64,000 nucleotides of DNA from the NCBI GenBank assembly GCA_934047225.1, contig CAKOHE010000025.1, forward strand, positions 467,001-531,000. The letters run 5' to 3'. Below are positions 10,401 through 19,823 of the stretch, in pieces. The position numbers were made by a program, and so were the translations under genes. The stretch's first letter is position 1, and every line of letters begins with the position of its first letter. The notes under the pieces were generated by a model. The model worked only from the letters and a program-made list of their open reading frames with translations. It did not search any database and was not told the DNA's origin. Source of the DNA: Ypsolopha sequella. Taxonomy: Eukaryota > Arthropoda > Insecta > Lepidoptera > Ypsolophidae.

Positions 10401-11394
10401 GTGGGATATAGAAATGAGATTTATGAGCAAAGGTTTTGGGGTGACACGGTGACATATGTCCCAATTTTATGTAATCTGACATGAACTCTACGTATTTCGA
10501 GCGGAAGGGCGGGTTCGCTAGCAGCTTCTTCTCTAAATTGAGAAACCTGCGTAACGCAATAGCATGAGTGGAACCTAATGTCGGCGCGTTGTGCAGAAAG
10601 GGCAGTGTAACCATATATTGACCTGATGGTTCACGAGTAATTGTGGTGCGGAAAATGTCCTCACACTGTTCCTCTAATGGGCTGGTATGCTTGTAGGTTT
10701 GGGGTTCCTCGGATTCCCAAAACCTCTCAAGACTTTTGTGAATGTCATGAGTGGAACGCTCTGAGTCCGTGTGAGAGCCGACAATGTGAACTGAATTGAC
10801 CTGATTCGTGGGTGAGGTATGTAAACTTTCGAAAGGTCCTATTAATGTAAAATCGAATATCGTGCCGAAGGCTATGAGCTTGCCAGGGCCGAGCGAAACC
10901 TTGGTTCCGTCTAACACTTGACCAAGAACGTCAGATCCTAGTATTAGATCAACCGGAGCTGGTGTGTGGTATTCTCGATCAGCAAGAGGAATCGGTGGGT
11001 GACCTGTTAACTGAGTGAGATCTGGAACCTTTTCTAACGGTAGGTACCCAGTTACGTTCTTCAATATATGGGCTGTGGCCGTGATCGTAGGTGTGTCACG
11101 GTGTGTAGGTCGGCATACAATTGTGATTGATGCCTTTGAGTTTTGTATGTGCTGATTTCCAACTCCTGCGATTTTTAGAGATGGATGTTTTAATGGTAAA
11201 TTTAAAATTCTGGCCATGCGCTGAGAACAAAGAGTCAGCATACTTCCACAGTCTAACAGGGCTCGTGCTGAGTGAAATTGACCATGTACGTCTGCTATTT
11301 TAAGTGGGACGGTTGGCAACAAAATTGGTGTGTTAGTGACGTTCACTACACATTGTGCGGAGTTACAGGAATTCTCTGTTGGAGTTGAAGTCAT
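7372..11394 (-). CDS. pol: BEL-1 Pol: protease, reverse transcriptase, RNase H, integrase
   Basis: The 1340-aa open frame has the full BEL/Pao order. The aspartic protease has LLDCGSMLT near residue 47, with Cys in the usual D-[ST]-G middle position (also seen as DNGS in BEL-2). The reverse transcriptase has FDGSCKS, STDIRMMFRNI and the FVDD catalytic box near 466. RNase H has GFADASEAGFGAVIY near 645, LELSAATLL and CWSDSTIVLAW. The integrase has an H-H-C-C zinc site and the catalytic residues TTDFAG (about 1024), SDCGTNYVGA (about 1090) and ALHEINVKS (about 1140). No stop or frameshift is present. The listed Met is only the first ATG: the frame is open for 29 further codons upstream, back to the UGA that ends gag, so pol is probably made as a Gag-Pol readthrough product. 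Confidence 0.93.
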   Translation of the reverse strand: MTSTPTENSCNSAQCVVNVTNTPILLPTVPLKIADVHGQFHSARALLDCGSMLTLCSQRMARILNLPLKHPSLKIAGVGNQHIQNSKASITIVCRPTHRDTPTITATAHILKNVTGYLPLEKVPDLTQLTGHPPIPLADREYHTPAPVDLILGSDVLGQVLDGTKVSLGPGKLIAFGTIFDFTLIGPFESLHTSPTNQVNSVHIVGSHTDSERSTHDIHKSLERFWESEEPQTYKHTSPLEEQCEDIFRTTITREPSGQYMVTLPFLHNAPTLGSTHAIALRRFLNLEKKLLANPPFRSKYVEFMSDYIKLGHMSPCHPKTFAHKSHFYIPHHGIFKPGSEKLRCVFDGSCKSSNGVNLNDCLHTGPALQQDIVDIIMSFRIHSQVFSTDIRMMFRNILIHPEQRPFQLILWRSSPDQPLLTYALNTVTYGLRSSPYHAIRTLLQLADDEGHRYPHAAQVLCKSIFVDDILSGADSVESAQSLQNDLIELLALGGFQLSKWTSNSPQLLERFPDDQCDMPKDFDFSPDSNSIKVLGIQWIPQTNEFTYRISLPTHAQVTKRSILSTVASLYDLNGCVTPVIFRAKIFLQKLWLLKIGWDEPISEEVHTEWQHISEDLPQLSNLRLPRHICKYKPTSTYSLHGFADASEAGFGAVIYLHERNTTGHVNVHLIIGKSKVAPIKTRLSIPKLELSAATLLSQLMTRVSAQLSAHIAIQTHTCWSDSTIVLAWLNTPPHRLQTFEANRVAKLTATSTSNTWRHVPTNLNPADCASRGMSAQSLSLHDLWWSPSWLKEPTCTWPKMPPALGHHVLPGLKHKKVPAHIAVPDIDLDLLTRYSSLDKLVGVTACIQRFIFNCRHNPDARRSGPLTANERRDALLHWVRSVQHNEFAEDINRIQTDKVCPVRLQRLSPFIKDGLLRVGGRLSHASIRYDAQHPLILPSSSPLVDLIIDHYHKIHCHPGADTLHAILRQQYWILSARRIIRHRVFKCIRCFRCHTQPKAPLMADLPVDRVTPQPVFSHVTTDFAGHFFVKSSTLRNAKLIKAYFCIFVCLATKAVHLEPVSALSTEAFFAALQRFISRRGTPVLIRSDCGTNYVGARNQLIEVQNFLRSNNDAITHKLANQHITWLLNPPKGPWFGALHEINVKSTKQLLYRMIGKQHLTFEEFSTLLARIEAVLNSRPLCPISSDPTDFEPLTAGHFIIGRPLTALPEQSFDDRPISALKRFQLIQALSQRFWTLWSRSYLNTLQTRSKWLSPSSPPQVGELVLIKEDDLPPLQWKLGRILRTIPGKDGVIRVVDLDTAHGNLRRPVFKLARLPLDSAQEESQPRPPQDVHATSVTHA

Positions 11395-11481
11395 GGAGTG
11401 AAAATGAGCTGAGTGTGTATGTGATGAGTGTGCTGAGTACTGGTCGTCCTCGCCTTCATAGTGCTCTGTTATTGTAGGTAG

Positions 11482-11493
11482 TCATTGTTGCCT
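11482..11493 (-). promoter_or_regulatory. In-frame UGA-CUA between BEL-1 gag and pol (candidate readthrough site)
   Basis: In element sense the junction reads CAA CAA UGA CUA CCU. Gag and pol are in the same frame, and 29 sense codons separate this UGA from the first pol Met. UGA followed by CUA is an established readthrough context in several eukaryotic viruses and some cellular genes. I see no obvious strong stem-loop immediately downstream. The related BEL-2 has no stop here. Confidence 0.5.
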
Positions 11494-12150
11494 ACCTACC
11501 CGAGACCTACTTGGCGATCGCGATTGAGTGGGCGGGTTGGGACGGGACGTATGTGCCTGTGTAGCATGTGCCGAATGGTGTTGAGGCTCATGCGCTGAGC
11601 GCTGTCTGGGCTGCTCACGTAGAAACGGAGGCAGCAAATGAGCAGATGAGCGTGTTATAGACATGGCCCCATGGCGATGCAGTGAAGTGTGGTGGTCAGT
11701 CCGCCCACACTCCTTGCATGCACGTGTAGACCTGCACTCGTTCTCATAATGAGGACCCAAACAGCGTCGGCACCGGTTGCGTGAGTTCACAAAATCCCAC
11801 CGACCTTGAACCGGTTGGTTATTAAATTGTGGGCAGGCGATGAGCTTATGTCCCCTATTCTTGCAGTATGGGCATGGCATACCACCAGTAGGGGAAGAAG
11901 GTTGAGCCGAATAATTTTGTTGGCGAGTGGGTGATGGGGATGTTTGGGCCGAGTAAACTGGCGCTGTCGCAAATGCCAAAAATGGTTGACGAATAGGACG
12001 GGAGGACCGATTGTCCTGCCGAGGAGCCATCGGGCGGAACTCTTGATGAGCCTGGTAGGGCTGACGTGGAGTACCTCGAGTGGGCTGAACCAGCTGATTG
12101 AGCTGAGCGAGCCTTTCTGACGGGCCGAGCCGTGCTGAAGAAGGAGCATC
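11482..12150 (-). CDS. gag: BEL-1 Gag C-terminal part with zinc knuckles
   Basis: This is the nucleocapsid-like part of Gag. The knuckles are CPYCKNRGHKLIAC (C-x2-C-x4-H-x4-C), CRRCLGPHYENEC and CKECGRTDHHTSLH, flanked by Ser/Pro/Arg/Gln-rich text. The first Met is at 12030, but the frame is open back to a TAG (plus-strand CTA at 12151-12153), and sequence upstream of that Met reads as a normal Gln/Pro-rich Gag linker. It ends at UGA (11482-11484) in the sense context CAA CAA UGA CUA CCU, in the same frame as pol. Confidence 0.8.
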   Translation of the reverse strand, partial: DAPSSARLGPSERLAQLNQLVQPTRGTPRQPYQAHQEFRPMAPRQDNRSSRPIRQPFLAFATAPVYSAQTSPSPTRQQNYSAQPSSPTGGMPCPYCKNRGHKLIACPQFNNQPVQGRWDFVNSRNRCRRCLGPHYENECRSTRACKECGRTDHHTSLHRHGAMSITRSSAHLLPPFLREQPRQRSAHEPQHHSAHATQAHTSRPNPPTQSRSPSRSRVGRQQ

Positions 12151-13049
12151 CTACGACGCAAGGGCCGACGACTCATTTTCCTTGCAGCGTGCGTGCTTTT
12201 CCAAATCTCAATGAGGTTCTTGAGCGTGGGCAGAGTTGCGCGAGATCCGTACTTCCGCTCGAAAAGAGTGCGGAGCTCGCCTTGTAGTTTTCGCACCACC
12301 ATGGACACGAAAACATAGTCAGAATCCTTCATGGGCAGATCAAGGTTGCGGAGAGCGCTTTGCGCTGAGATAAGCGGAATTAAAAACGATGTGCAGATAT
12401 CCGAGCGCATGTGGATGTGCGGAAGGTTCATGATAATGTCCAAAAATCGGTCAATAAGTACGCGACGATTGTCGTAACGCTTGGTGAGAGTTTCCATGGC
12501 TATGGGATAATTCTCGTTGGTAGGGTAGAGGTGTTTCACCATTTGATGTGCCTCTCCCTTTAGGGCGCCTAACAAATAATGCAGCTTGACAGCATCCGAG
12601 ACTGTAGCCATCTCACTGATAAGGCTCCTAAAAACGGCAATAAACGAGGGCCATTCTTCCACGTTCGAGTGAAACTCCGGAATGGGTATTTTTGGTAGAA
12701 CACCAACGGGTGTACCTGAGCTGAGGGGTTGCGTCTTGTCCGGAAGAGCTGATTTTTCTTTCAATTTTTCGAATGCCACTAGGATAGCATCATAGTCGCT
12801 AAGTGCCGACTGAAAATTTTTCGTGTAGGTTGCCTCAGTTTCGTCGGACAAATCCTCATCGTCAAGGATCTCATAATATACGTCCTCTAACTTAGCTTTA
12901 ACGTGTTGTATGTTTGCGTAACGAGCGGTGAAGTCCGCCACAGAATATGTTTTTCTGTCACCAGCCTCGACCGCCGCACCAATCTCCTTTAACAGAACTA
13001 TCGCCTTTATGGCCTCACGAAAAATCGCGGCTTGTGATTTCGAAGGCAT
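11785..13049 (-). pseudogene. gag: BEL-1 Gag N-terminal part, frameshifted
   Basis: The frame opens MPSKSQAAIFREA and carries the BEL Gag-like domain (IPEFHSNVEEWPSFIAVFR, LLGALKGEAHQMVKHL, IAMETLTKRYDNRR). It stays convincing to about residue 288 (STHAARK, near 12190). After that, the frame drifts into unrelated text while the correct continuation lies one frame over. A one-base shift near 12175-12190 therefore separates this from the zinc-knuckle part, and that second frame also has a TAG at 12151-12153. Gag of this copy is inactive unless these are sequencing errors. Confidence 0.75.
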
Positions 13050-14228
13050 CTTAATCTTGTTAAACTAGATGGTTGTTTACTAAGATAAAATACGCAACGA
13101 GTTTGAGCTGAACTATAATAGCGAGCGTACAACTGAAATAATTGATGAGATAGATGAATAGAGCTGAGATACTTGCGCGGATGAAGTAACAATGACTATG
13201 TTCAAACGGAACACGGAACTCTTAAATAAACACGACAGAGAAAAAAAAAATTTTTTTTTTTAAACAACTTGTATATGAGCTGATAAACCAACGTGGAACA
13301 CCCTATATGTGTACCATAAACAATAAGAGCAGAGACAAGAAGAAAAAAAAAATGTTTTACTATATTTGTGCTATATGCACCCGGTTAAAGAGCAGGCAAT
13401 AACACGAAAAAACTGTCCGGCAATCTATTACTGCGACACGAGATTACCGTAACACAAAATATCGGAAAGGGCTGATGAACTTGTTTACTTTTATGTTATT
13501 TGCCTTGAAATCATGTGCCGACAATACGCGTTAGTTCTTGCTTACACGATAGTACATTTACAACAAAAACAACTGCAACCTTTTTAGAGCAGAGTCGTGA
13601 TAAATTCTATTTATAGAACAAAATATCTACCTACTTCTTTGAGTGCGTAAACATAACAACGAATGTATTTACCTGGCCGAAATCGGTTCTAAATGAGTGG
13701 ACAATCCAATTTTGCAAACCAAACTTTGGTAATACGTAACGTAATAACGTATGTATACGTATGTGCACAAAACAAAAGTAAATTTATACTCGCACCAAAA
13801 AAATATCTCGCAAGATACGAAAACTATCTTTGACAGTGGGTAGATTTACATTTTTTCGGGCGATACAAAACTTGTAACACGTTATGAAACTTAAAATGTG
13901 AACTATTTACGAGCAGAGTTGAATCACTTCGAGAACATTTGAAAAGATTGGGTCGGGAGTTACATGTAAAAAATGGTACCTAACAGTGTTGAGCAAAATG
14001 CTGACTTTGAGTTTAATTAATTTTACGTATGGGGTTTATAAGGGCTGATAATTAATCCCTGGGAGTGACGGGGGGGGTTTAATAAAGAAATATAGTGGAC
14101 TGTAACAAACAATTGGGCTGAATGGATAACCAATTCCAGAACACAAGATAAGGTGTCAAATTAATACCCGGCACCGGGTCTATAAAATGTTGTTATTTGT
14201 TTAAAAAAAATGGGTGATCCAAAAGGAT
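13050..14228 (-). other. BEL-1 leader, gag-proximal part
   Basis: This is non-coding and belongs to BEL-1 because it carries the element's characteristic plus-strand heptamers GAGCTGA (13105, 13161, 13277) and GGGCTGA (13469, 14042, 14115). It has an A9-T11 palindromic homopolymer near 13240-13261 and no convincing ORF. The leader resumes at about 18650 after the nested LINE. Confidence 0.6.
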
Positions 14229-14532
14229 ATAATAATAATAATAATAATAATAATCGTTTATTCATTTTTATAACAGCTCATTAGATACTTATTACATCCC
14301 GCCAAACTGCAAGGCAGTTTGTTGGCAGAAATATCTCCCCTTTTCGTACAATACTGTCATGTTAACTGTTTTTTTTTTTTTTTTTTTTTTTTTTTTACGC
14401 TATCTCACTTAATTATGTCTTACATATATCATCTTACATATTTTAATACACTTTCTTTAACATTATAACATTTTATCTTTATAACTGACTTTTTATGTAA
14501 CACTTGCTTTTACAGATAAATATTTTTTTTGT

Positions 14533-15950
14533 TCAATAATTTCTATTTTGTTCAAGTTTTTGAAATATATGTTTTATTAACTTAGATTTAAATATATTTT
14601 TGCTGCCGCTCTTTCGAATGCATAACGGTATCTCGTTGTAAATTTTAGGAATGAGGTATGGTCTGGCTCGCTTACCGTAATAGTTAGTGGTTCTAGGCAC
14701 AATTAATGCTTCATCACTCAACTTTCTACGTAACCGAGGATTTGATACTGGCACTTTAAACTCATTATATCCAAATTCTTCTAACGCAATCTGAAACGAT
14801 ACTTTCCCATCGACCGGTAGTATTTTACATTTGGTGAATAATTTATTATAGTTTTGTTTACATTGACGTTTTAATTTATCGCTTGATAGAACTTTAAGGA
14901 ACCTTATTTGTAGATTTTTTATTTTGTCGAGGTAAGTATGAAACGTTCGGCCGTATGTGCTCAGTCCATATGAAAGTATCGAGTCAGTTAGTGCATGGTA
15001 AACCGTATACAAAGTCGCTCTGTTTGCAAAAAACTTCAGGTGGTGAAACTTGACAAGTACTGACCTAAGTTTATCACATACTAATTCTACAAGTGCGTTC
15101 CATGAGAACTTTGAATCGATCATTAGTCCTAGGTACTTATATTTTTCCACCACCTCAAGCTCTCCGCATTGGCAAAGGGAATATCCACGGTGCATACAAT
15201 CGTAACCATGCTCTATGACTCTCGGTGCCCTAGTTTTGCATTTGTTGTATGGTGAAGAGATAAGCATACATTTTGTTTTCGCTATATTAATTATGATACC
15301 ATTATCGTGTGCCCATTTCACTATAGTGTTAAGATCATCCTGAATACACTCTTCTATTTGTTTTACATCTTTACTCGAGTACACTAAACATGTATCATCA
15401 GCGTACATGTACATCCGACAATGTTTAACTACGTTGCACATGCTGTTTACATGCATGATATATCCGACGGGGCCGTAGACGGAGCCGGTCGGCACTCCGC
15501 ACGTTACCTGCTTACTGTCACCCGTTATACCGCAAACAGCAGTTCTCAGCGTCCGATCAGATAGGTATGCTCGTAGCCATTGGTTTAACGGACCGCCTAT
15601 CCCACACTCCTCCATGGCACGCAACAGCTGGTTGTGCTCTAAAGTGTCAAAAGCTTTTTTGAAATCTATGAAGAGCACACCCACCTGCTGCCTGGCATTC
15701 AGACTGCCGTTTACATCGTCGGCGAACTGCGCGAGGGCGGTCGCCGTGCTGCGGCCTCGTCGGAACCCGTGCTGCACACTACATAGTACATCATTTTTTT
15801 CAAGAAAACTGCTTATTTGCTCTATTACATATTTTTCGAATATTTTATTTATAACAGCCAAAATTGCTATAGGACGATAATTTGTATAATCAAAGTGCGA
15901 TCCTTGTTTGTATATCGGTCTAATTAGAGCTGCTTTTAGTTCATTACACC
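14533..15950 (-). pseudogene. LINE-B ORF2, 3' piece (reverse transcriptase)
   Basis: Reverse transcriptase core and C-terminus: ELKAALIRPIYKQG upstream of the first Met, HGFRRGRSTATAL, the catalytic FIDFKKAFDTL, a divergent GVPTGSVYGP box (family norm GVPQGSVLGP), MYADDTCLVY, then the thumb region to LEQNRNY. The first Met is at 15861, but the frame is open to about 15950, where it should join the upstream piece. The catalytic aspartates are present; the Q-to-T and L-to-Y changes in the GVPQGSVLGP box may impair it. Confidence 0.85.
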
Positions 15951-15952
15951 TT

Positions 15953-17536
15953 TCATTTCACACCTTTTTTAATACATAAGTTAATAAACAGAGCTAAAAC
16001 AGGACTTATTTTTTCTTTTATGTGCTGTATATCACTGACGCGTATTCGATCCTGTCCAGGTGACTTGTCACAACTTAACTTAGCAATAATTTTTGCTATA
16101 TCCGAAGGGGTTGCATTTTTAAATCGCATTGACAACTGTGGCTGTTTTACATAGTCACTTCTATTCAAGAATGTATGGTTACAGTTATGTTTTATGTTTA
16201 ATATTTCTTGTGTAAACGTAGAAGCGAATTGATTACAAATGTTCTTTAATGGCTCCTTTTTTCCTAGATATTTTAGAATTACGTCATCTATACTGGCTTT
16301 ACCTCTCCCTGTCCAACTATTTATTTTATTCCACACATTTTTCATATTATTTTTACATTTTAATATCTCTTCTTGTCTGAACTTATTTTTGGCATTATTT
16401 ATACACTTATTTACATTGTTTCTGTATTTGGTGTATTCCAGGCGTTTACTCATATCATGCGGTTTGTTTTTCCACTTACGAAACAATTGGTCCCTATATT
16501 TAATCATTAGCTTTAATTTATTATTTATCCAAGGTTTTGGGACCCGTCTGTTTGATAATTTCCGTTTAACCATAGAAGTGTCATATATATTGCCAAAAAT
16601 ATACCTTATTTTCTCATAAAGTAACAAGGGACAGTCACATACCAACAGATCATTCCAGGGGTACTCATCCAATTTTTGTTTTACAGATTTATCACACAAA
16701 CGCATATTATCACACGCAATATTGCACTGATCTACATCTTTTTTGTTTTCATCATATCGCACACCGACTAAATAATGATCTGAGATCTTACACGTCAGCA
16801 AAAAGGCCGACACAACGGACACAGGTAGCCTAGTCCACATATGATCTAGGCAAGACCGCACTAATTTGCCATTACGTACTTCTTCGCGTGTATAGTCCGT
16901 GATTGCACACTGCAGGCCCAGATCACACAATGTGTCTATGTATCGTCTCGCAGCGCTGTCCATATTAGGGTCTCGGAGGTCAATATTCATATCACCCAAT
17001 ACCACGACATCACAATGTGACGGGATTTTTTGTACGATTTGTTGCACTTCATCCGTAAAACTGAGCCTGTTAGTGTCCGGCGGTCTGTATACTGCCACAA
17101 CGTGCGTAGCAGGGCGCCCTTGACCTTGAGAAACCTGTCCGTGCATTATTTCGCATGAGCTGCCCGCTATCTTGCATACTGTAAAATCATATGTTTTCTT
17201 TACATAGAATAGTAGTCCCCCTCCTCTCTTGTCTTCCCTCGTACTAGCGTAGGTGTTATATCCCTCCAATGGAAATAATGGCAACTCAATCATTTTTACA
17301 TTTATTTCTGATAATATGATAATATCGAAACTTTCTTGGCAATCTTGTAATAGTACTAGGAGTTCGTTGTAGTGTTTTCGTAATGAACGAATGTTTAAAT
17401 GTATGACAATAAAGTCGTTTTTATTATCATTCAACACATTGCACCATTCCTGTGAACTGGTGTATTTATTGTATATAATGTTAGATTGAATCGATTGTAG
17501 TTGATCATCGAATTTTGTTATGTTATATTTAGGCAC
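15953..17536 (-). pseudogene. LINE-B ORF2, 5' piece (endonuclease and start of RT), frameshifted
   Basis: The 527-aa piece has the apurinic-like endonuclease (VIHLNIRSLRKH, ILSEINVK, VVLGDMNIDL, SDHYLVGV) and the linker into RT, with LSCDKSPGQDRI near the end. It stops at 15953 after INLCIKKGVK. The RT continues in another frame from about 15950, so a single one-base shift splits ORF2. The site contains a short duplication-like CACCTTTCATTTCACACCTTT (plus strand, about 15946-15967), consistent with slippage. Confidence 0.85.
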
Positions 17537-17577
17537 ATTTTATAGCTATAGACTGAGTAATAAAGGACACACGCGCT

Positions 17578-18564
17578 TTATTTAATCTCAGCCTTAATTC
17601 TCAAGAAATCGTCAGCATTGCGAATAGCCGTTATCTTCTTGTTATTAGGATCGTCTCGCTTAAGTAATATTTTGCCATCTTGTACCCAAACATATTTGAA
17701 TGGCTCGGGCTTAAGCTCGTTCTTGACGCGCCATAGCAGCTGCTTCATGTTCTTTGTGAGATCTTCGTTAATATACATTGGGGTAGCGTCTCCTTTTTCA
17801 CCGTAAACGTCAGCGTTTGTGAGCTTGGTTTTTCGTTTGGACATCCACTGGTTACGCGCGGTTCGCGTGTTCAACGTGACGATGAGCGAGCGCGGGCGGG
17901 AAGGGGCGGTGCGCAAGCGCGGGGGGGCGTCACCATTGCCGGTCCGGTCTGAGCTCACGCCACTGGTTGATGGCTCGCCTACCCTCCTCACTTCACAAAT
18001 TGCATTCGGATCTAATCCCAAATTAATGGCAATATTTTTCACTGTATCAGTAACATCTTCTTCCTTCGTCCAATTCACTCCATATATTTCAACATTCTTT
18101 TCTTTTGATTCTATCCATGAAATCCGCTCCTCTAACGCTTTGTTACATGTTTCCAAATGCACGTTTTTGTTTTCTAGGGATTTGATTTTGTTTTCAGCAA
18201 CCGCCTTGAACTCGAGCAAGTTCTGATACTGCTCAGAATAGAAACTCACGTCTTCGGTCAGCTTGTCTAATTTGCTTTGAAGGCTATACAGGATATCCAT
18301 TTTTTGGTTGACTTTCTCAAGCACACTTTCCACTGTGGAATTTTTTTCAACGGTAATTTTAGGTGATGAATCCCGCATTGGGCTCTCTTCCTGCTTAGCG
18401 CAATCTTCACACACATTCAACTTTTTTCCGTGTTTACCAGCACATTTCTTGTGGTACATCGTATCACAATGCTTGCACTTAAGTGTTTCGTCCGGTTTAT
18501 TAGCAGATACGAATTGCTTGCATTTTTTACACTGTGCCATTGCAGTTGCAAAGGACAATCGCAC
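17578..18564 (-). CDS. LINE-B ORF1: PHD-type zinc finger and coiled-coil protein
   Basis: A 328-aa ORF lies 41 nt upstream of ORF2. The N-terminus has a PHD-like Cys/His cluster (CKKCKQF, LKCKHCDTMYHKKCAG, CEDC). A long heptad-rich helix follows (about residues 75-160), then an RRM-like/C-terminal region ending DDFLRIKAEIK. PHD fingers in ORF1 are known from CR1-group LINEs. The second Met (MAQCKKCKQF, 8 codons in) is the likelier start because it abuts the zinc cluster. The protein would act as the nucleic-acid-binding partner of the ORF2 enzyme. Confidence 0.85.
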   Translation of the reverse strand: MRLSFATAMAQCKKCKQFVSANKPDETLKCKHCDTMYHKKCAGKHGKKLNVCEDCAKQEESPMRDSSPKITVEKNSTVESVLEKVNQKMDILYSLQSKLDKLTEDVSFYSEQYQNLLEFKAVAENKIKSLENKNVHLETCNKALEERISWIESKEKNVEIYGVNWTKEEDVTDTVKNIAINLGLDPNAICEVRRVGEPSTSGVSSDRTGNGDAPPRLRTAPSRPRSLIVTLNTRTARNQWMSKRKTKLTNADVYGEKGDATPMYINEDLTKNMKQLLWRVKNELKPEPFKYVWVQDGKILLKRDDPNNKKITAIRNADDFLRIKAEIK

Positions 18565-18650
18565 AACAAAAGCAGTTCACAATTTAATCGCAGATAGCGT
18601 AACGTAAATAAACACGCACGTCCGGTCGCGGGGGAGCGAACGCTCGAAAT

Positions 18651-18896
18651 GTCATATATATGTCATAATATAATTATATTATCTGAGCTGAATAATAATA
18701 AACGGGATGAAAGTGAGTTTATTCTGTTCTAGGCGGCGCGGACGCAGTAATTACCTACCCAAAATAGGTATTCGAGACCACAAAATATTTTTTTGCCGGA
18801 AAAAGGGCCGGGGAGGGGGCCAAAATATGTAACCGGGTGAAAATGGATTGTAAAAATCGACGGGGGCTGGTTCAGTAACGGTTCGAAGGATCAAAA
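18651..18896 (-). other. BEL-1 leader, LTR-proximal part, with altered primer-binding site
   Basis: The non-coding leader sits between LINE-B and the 5' LTR. Next to the LTR, the plus strand reads GGTTCGAAGGATCAAAA; in sense the primer site is TGATCCTTCGAAC, against TGGTCCTTCGAGT in BEL-0 and BEL-2, so it has two or more changes. One GAGCTGA heptamer is at 18685. Confidence 0.55.
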
Positions 18897-19298
18897 TGTA
18901 ACCGCGAGGTTACAGGAAATGCAGAGCTGATGGGATTTGAGGATGGATGAGGTGACACGGGTAAGATGTGGGAAAAAACGTGAGTGAACTAAACTTTGTT
19001 CTGGATGGTTCTGGATGGGCCGGCGAATGCGCCGCGTGGCGTCCCTCCTTGTTGGGCTGATAGAGCTGGTCTTCGGCAGGGATGGGCAGGATGTATTGGT
19101 TGGGGTAATGTGAACACGACACTGGTATGAGCGCAAGGTACGCGAGATTTATCGGCGTGTCGGCGGCGCGAGTGTGCACACGTGTGTTTCGGGAGACGTC
19201 CGCCGCGGAACAGAACAAGCAAGCGCCGGCGCACAAGTCCCTTGGCGCGAGGCGCCGCGGTGCGACATTACGCATGCGTCACGCTTGTGGCGTGAACA
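18897..19298 (-). repeat. BEL-1 5' LTR (right copy)
   Basis: Same termini and length as the left copy (402 bp), with about nine substitutions and no indels by eye. It is followed by the target duplication ACTTG (19299-19303) and then the resumed zinc-finger repeat. Confidence 0.92.
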
Positions 19299-19823
19299 AC
19301 TTGTGATTACCGGAGTGCACGGAAGATTAGCTTACAGAATCATATTATGAGAACACATACTGGTGAAAAGCCATATAAATGTGAGGCTTGTAATTACCGA
19401 TTTACGTGCAAAGACCATTTAAAGATACACATTAGAACGCATACTGGTGAAAAGCCGTATAAATGTGATACTTGTGATTACCGCAGTGCACGGAAGATTA
19501 GCTTACAGAATCATATTATGAGAACACATACTGGTGAAAAGACATATAAATGTAAGGCTTGTAATTACCGATTTACGTGCAAAGACAATTTAAAGATACA
19601 CATTAGAACGCATACTGGTGAAAAGCCGTATAAATGTGATACTTGTGATTACCGGAGTGCACGGAAGATTAGCTTCCAGAATCATATTATGAGAACACAT
19701 ACTGGTGAAAAGCCATATAAATGTGAGGCTTGTAATTACCGATTTACGTGCAAAGACCATTTAAAGATAAACATGAGAACGCATGCTGGTGAAAAGCCGT
19801 ATAAATGTGATACTTGTGATTAA
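19299..19823 (+). pseudogene. Zinc-finger ORF fragment 4
   Basis: It is entered in frame from fragment 3 once BEL-1 is removed. About six fingers; one B finger reads CKDNLKIH with Asn replacing the conserved helix His. It ends at TAA 19821-19823, where the Tyr codon TAC in a type A finger became TAA. Confidence 0.75.

Larger units (their letters stand above)
14229..18650 (-). mobile_element. LINE-B: near full-length non-LTR retrotransposon nested in BEL-1
   Basis: A minus-strand LINE with two ORFs (ORF1 17578-18564, ORF2 14533-17536 in two pieces) and a 3' end marked by an (ATT)n tail (plus-strand AAT repeat at 14230-14253). A T27 run at about 14369-14395 lies in the 3' UTR. BEL-1 heptamers flank both sides (14115 and 18685) but none occur inside, which supports the boundaries. 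I could not identify a target duplication, so both ends are approximate. Confidence 0.8.
7001..19298 (-). mobile_element. BEL-1: BEL/Pao LTR retrotransposon with nested LINE-B
   Basis: The element is bounded by 402-bp LTRs (7001-7402 and 18897-19298) with TGT...ACA ends and a perfect 5-bp target duplication ACTTG (6996-7000 and 19299-19303). Removing it rejoins a zinc-finger unit at GATACTTG/TGATTACC. The order in element sense is 5' LTR (right), leader, gag, UGA, pol, 3' LTR (left). The leader is split by a roughly 4.4-kb LINE (about 14229-18650). By eye the LTRs differ at about 9 of 402 positions, so the insertion is older than BEL-2. Gag carries a frameshift and an extra stop; pol is open. 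Confidence 0.93.

Noticed and set aside
14229..18650. Target-site duplication for LINE-B
   Set aside because: The AT-rich candidates (ATAATA-type) are also explained by the ATT tail, so none could be accepted.
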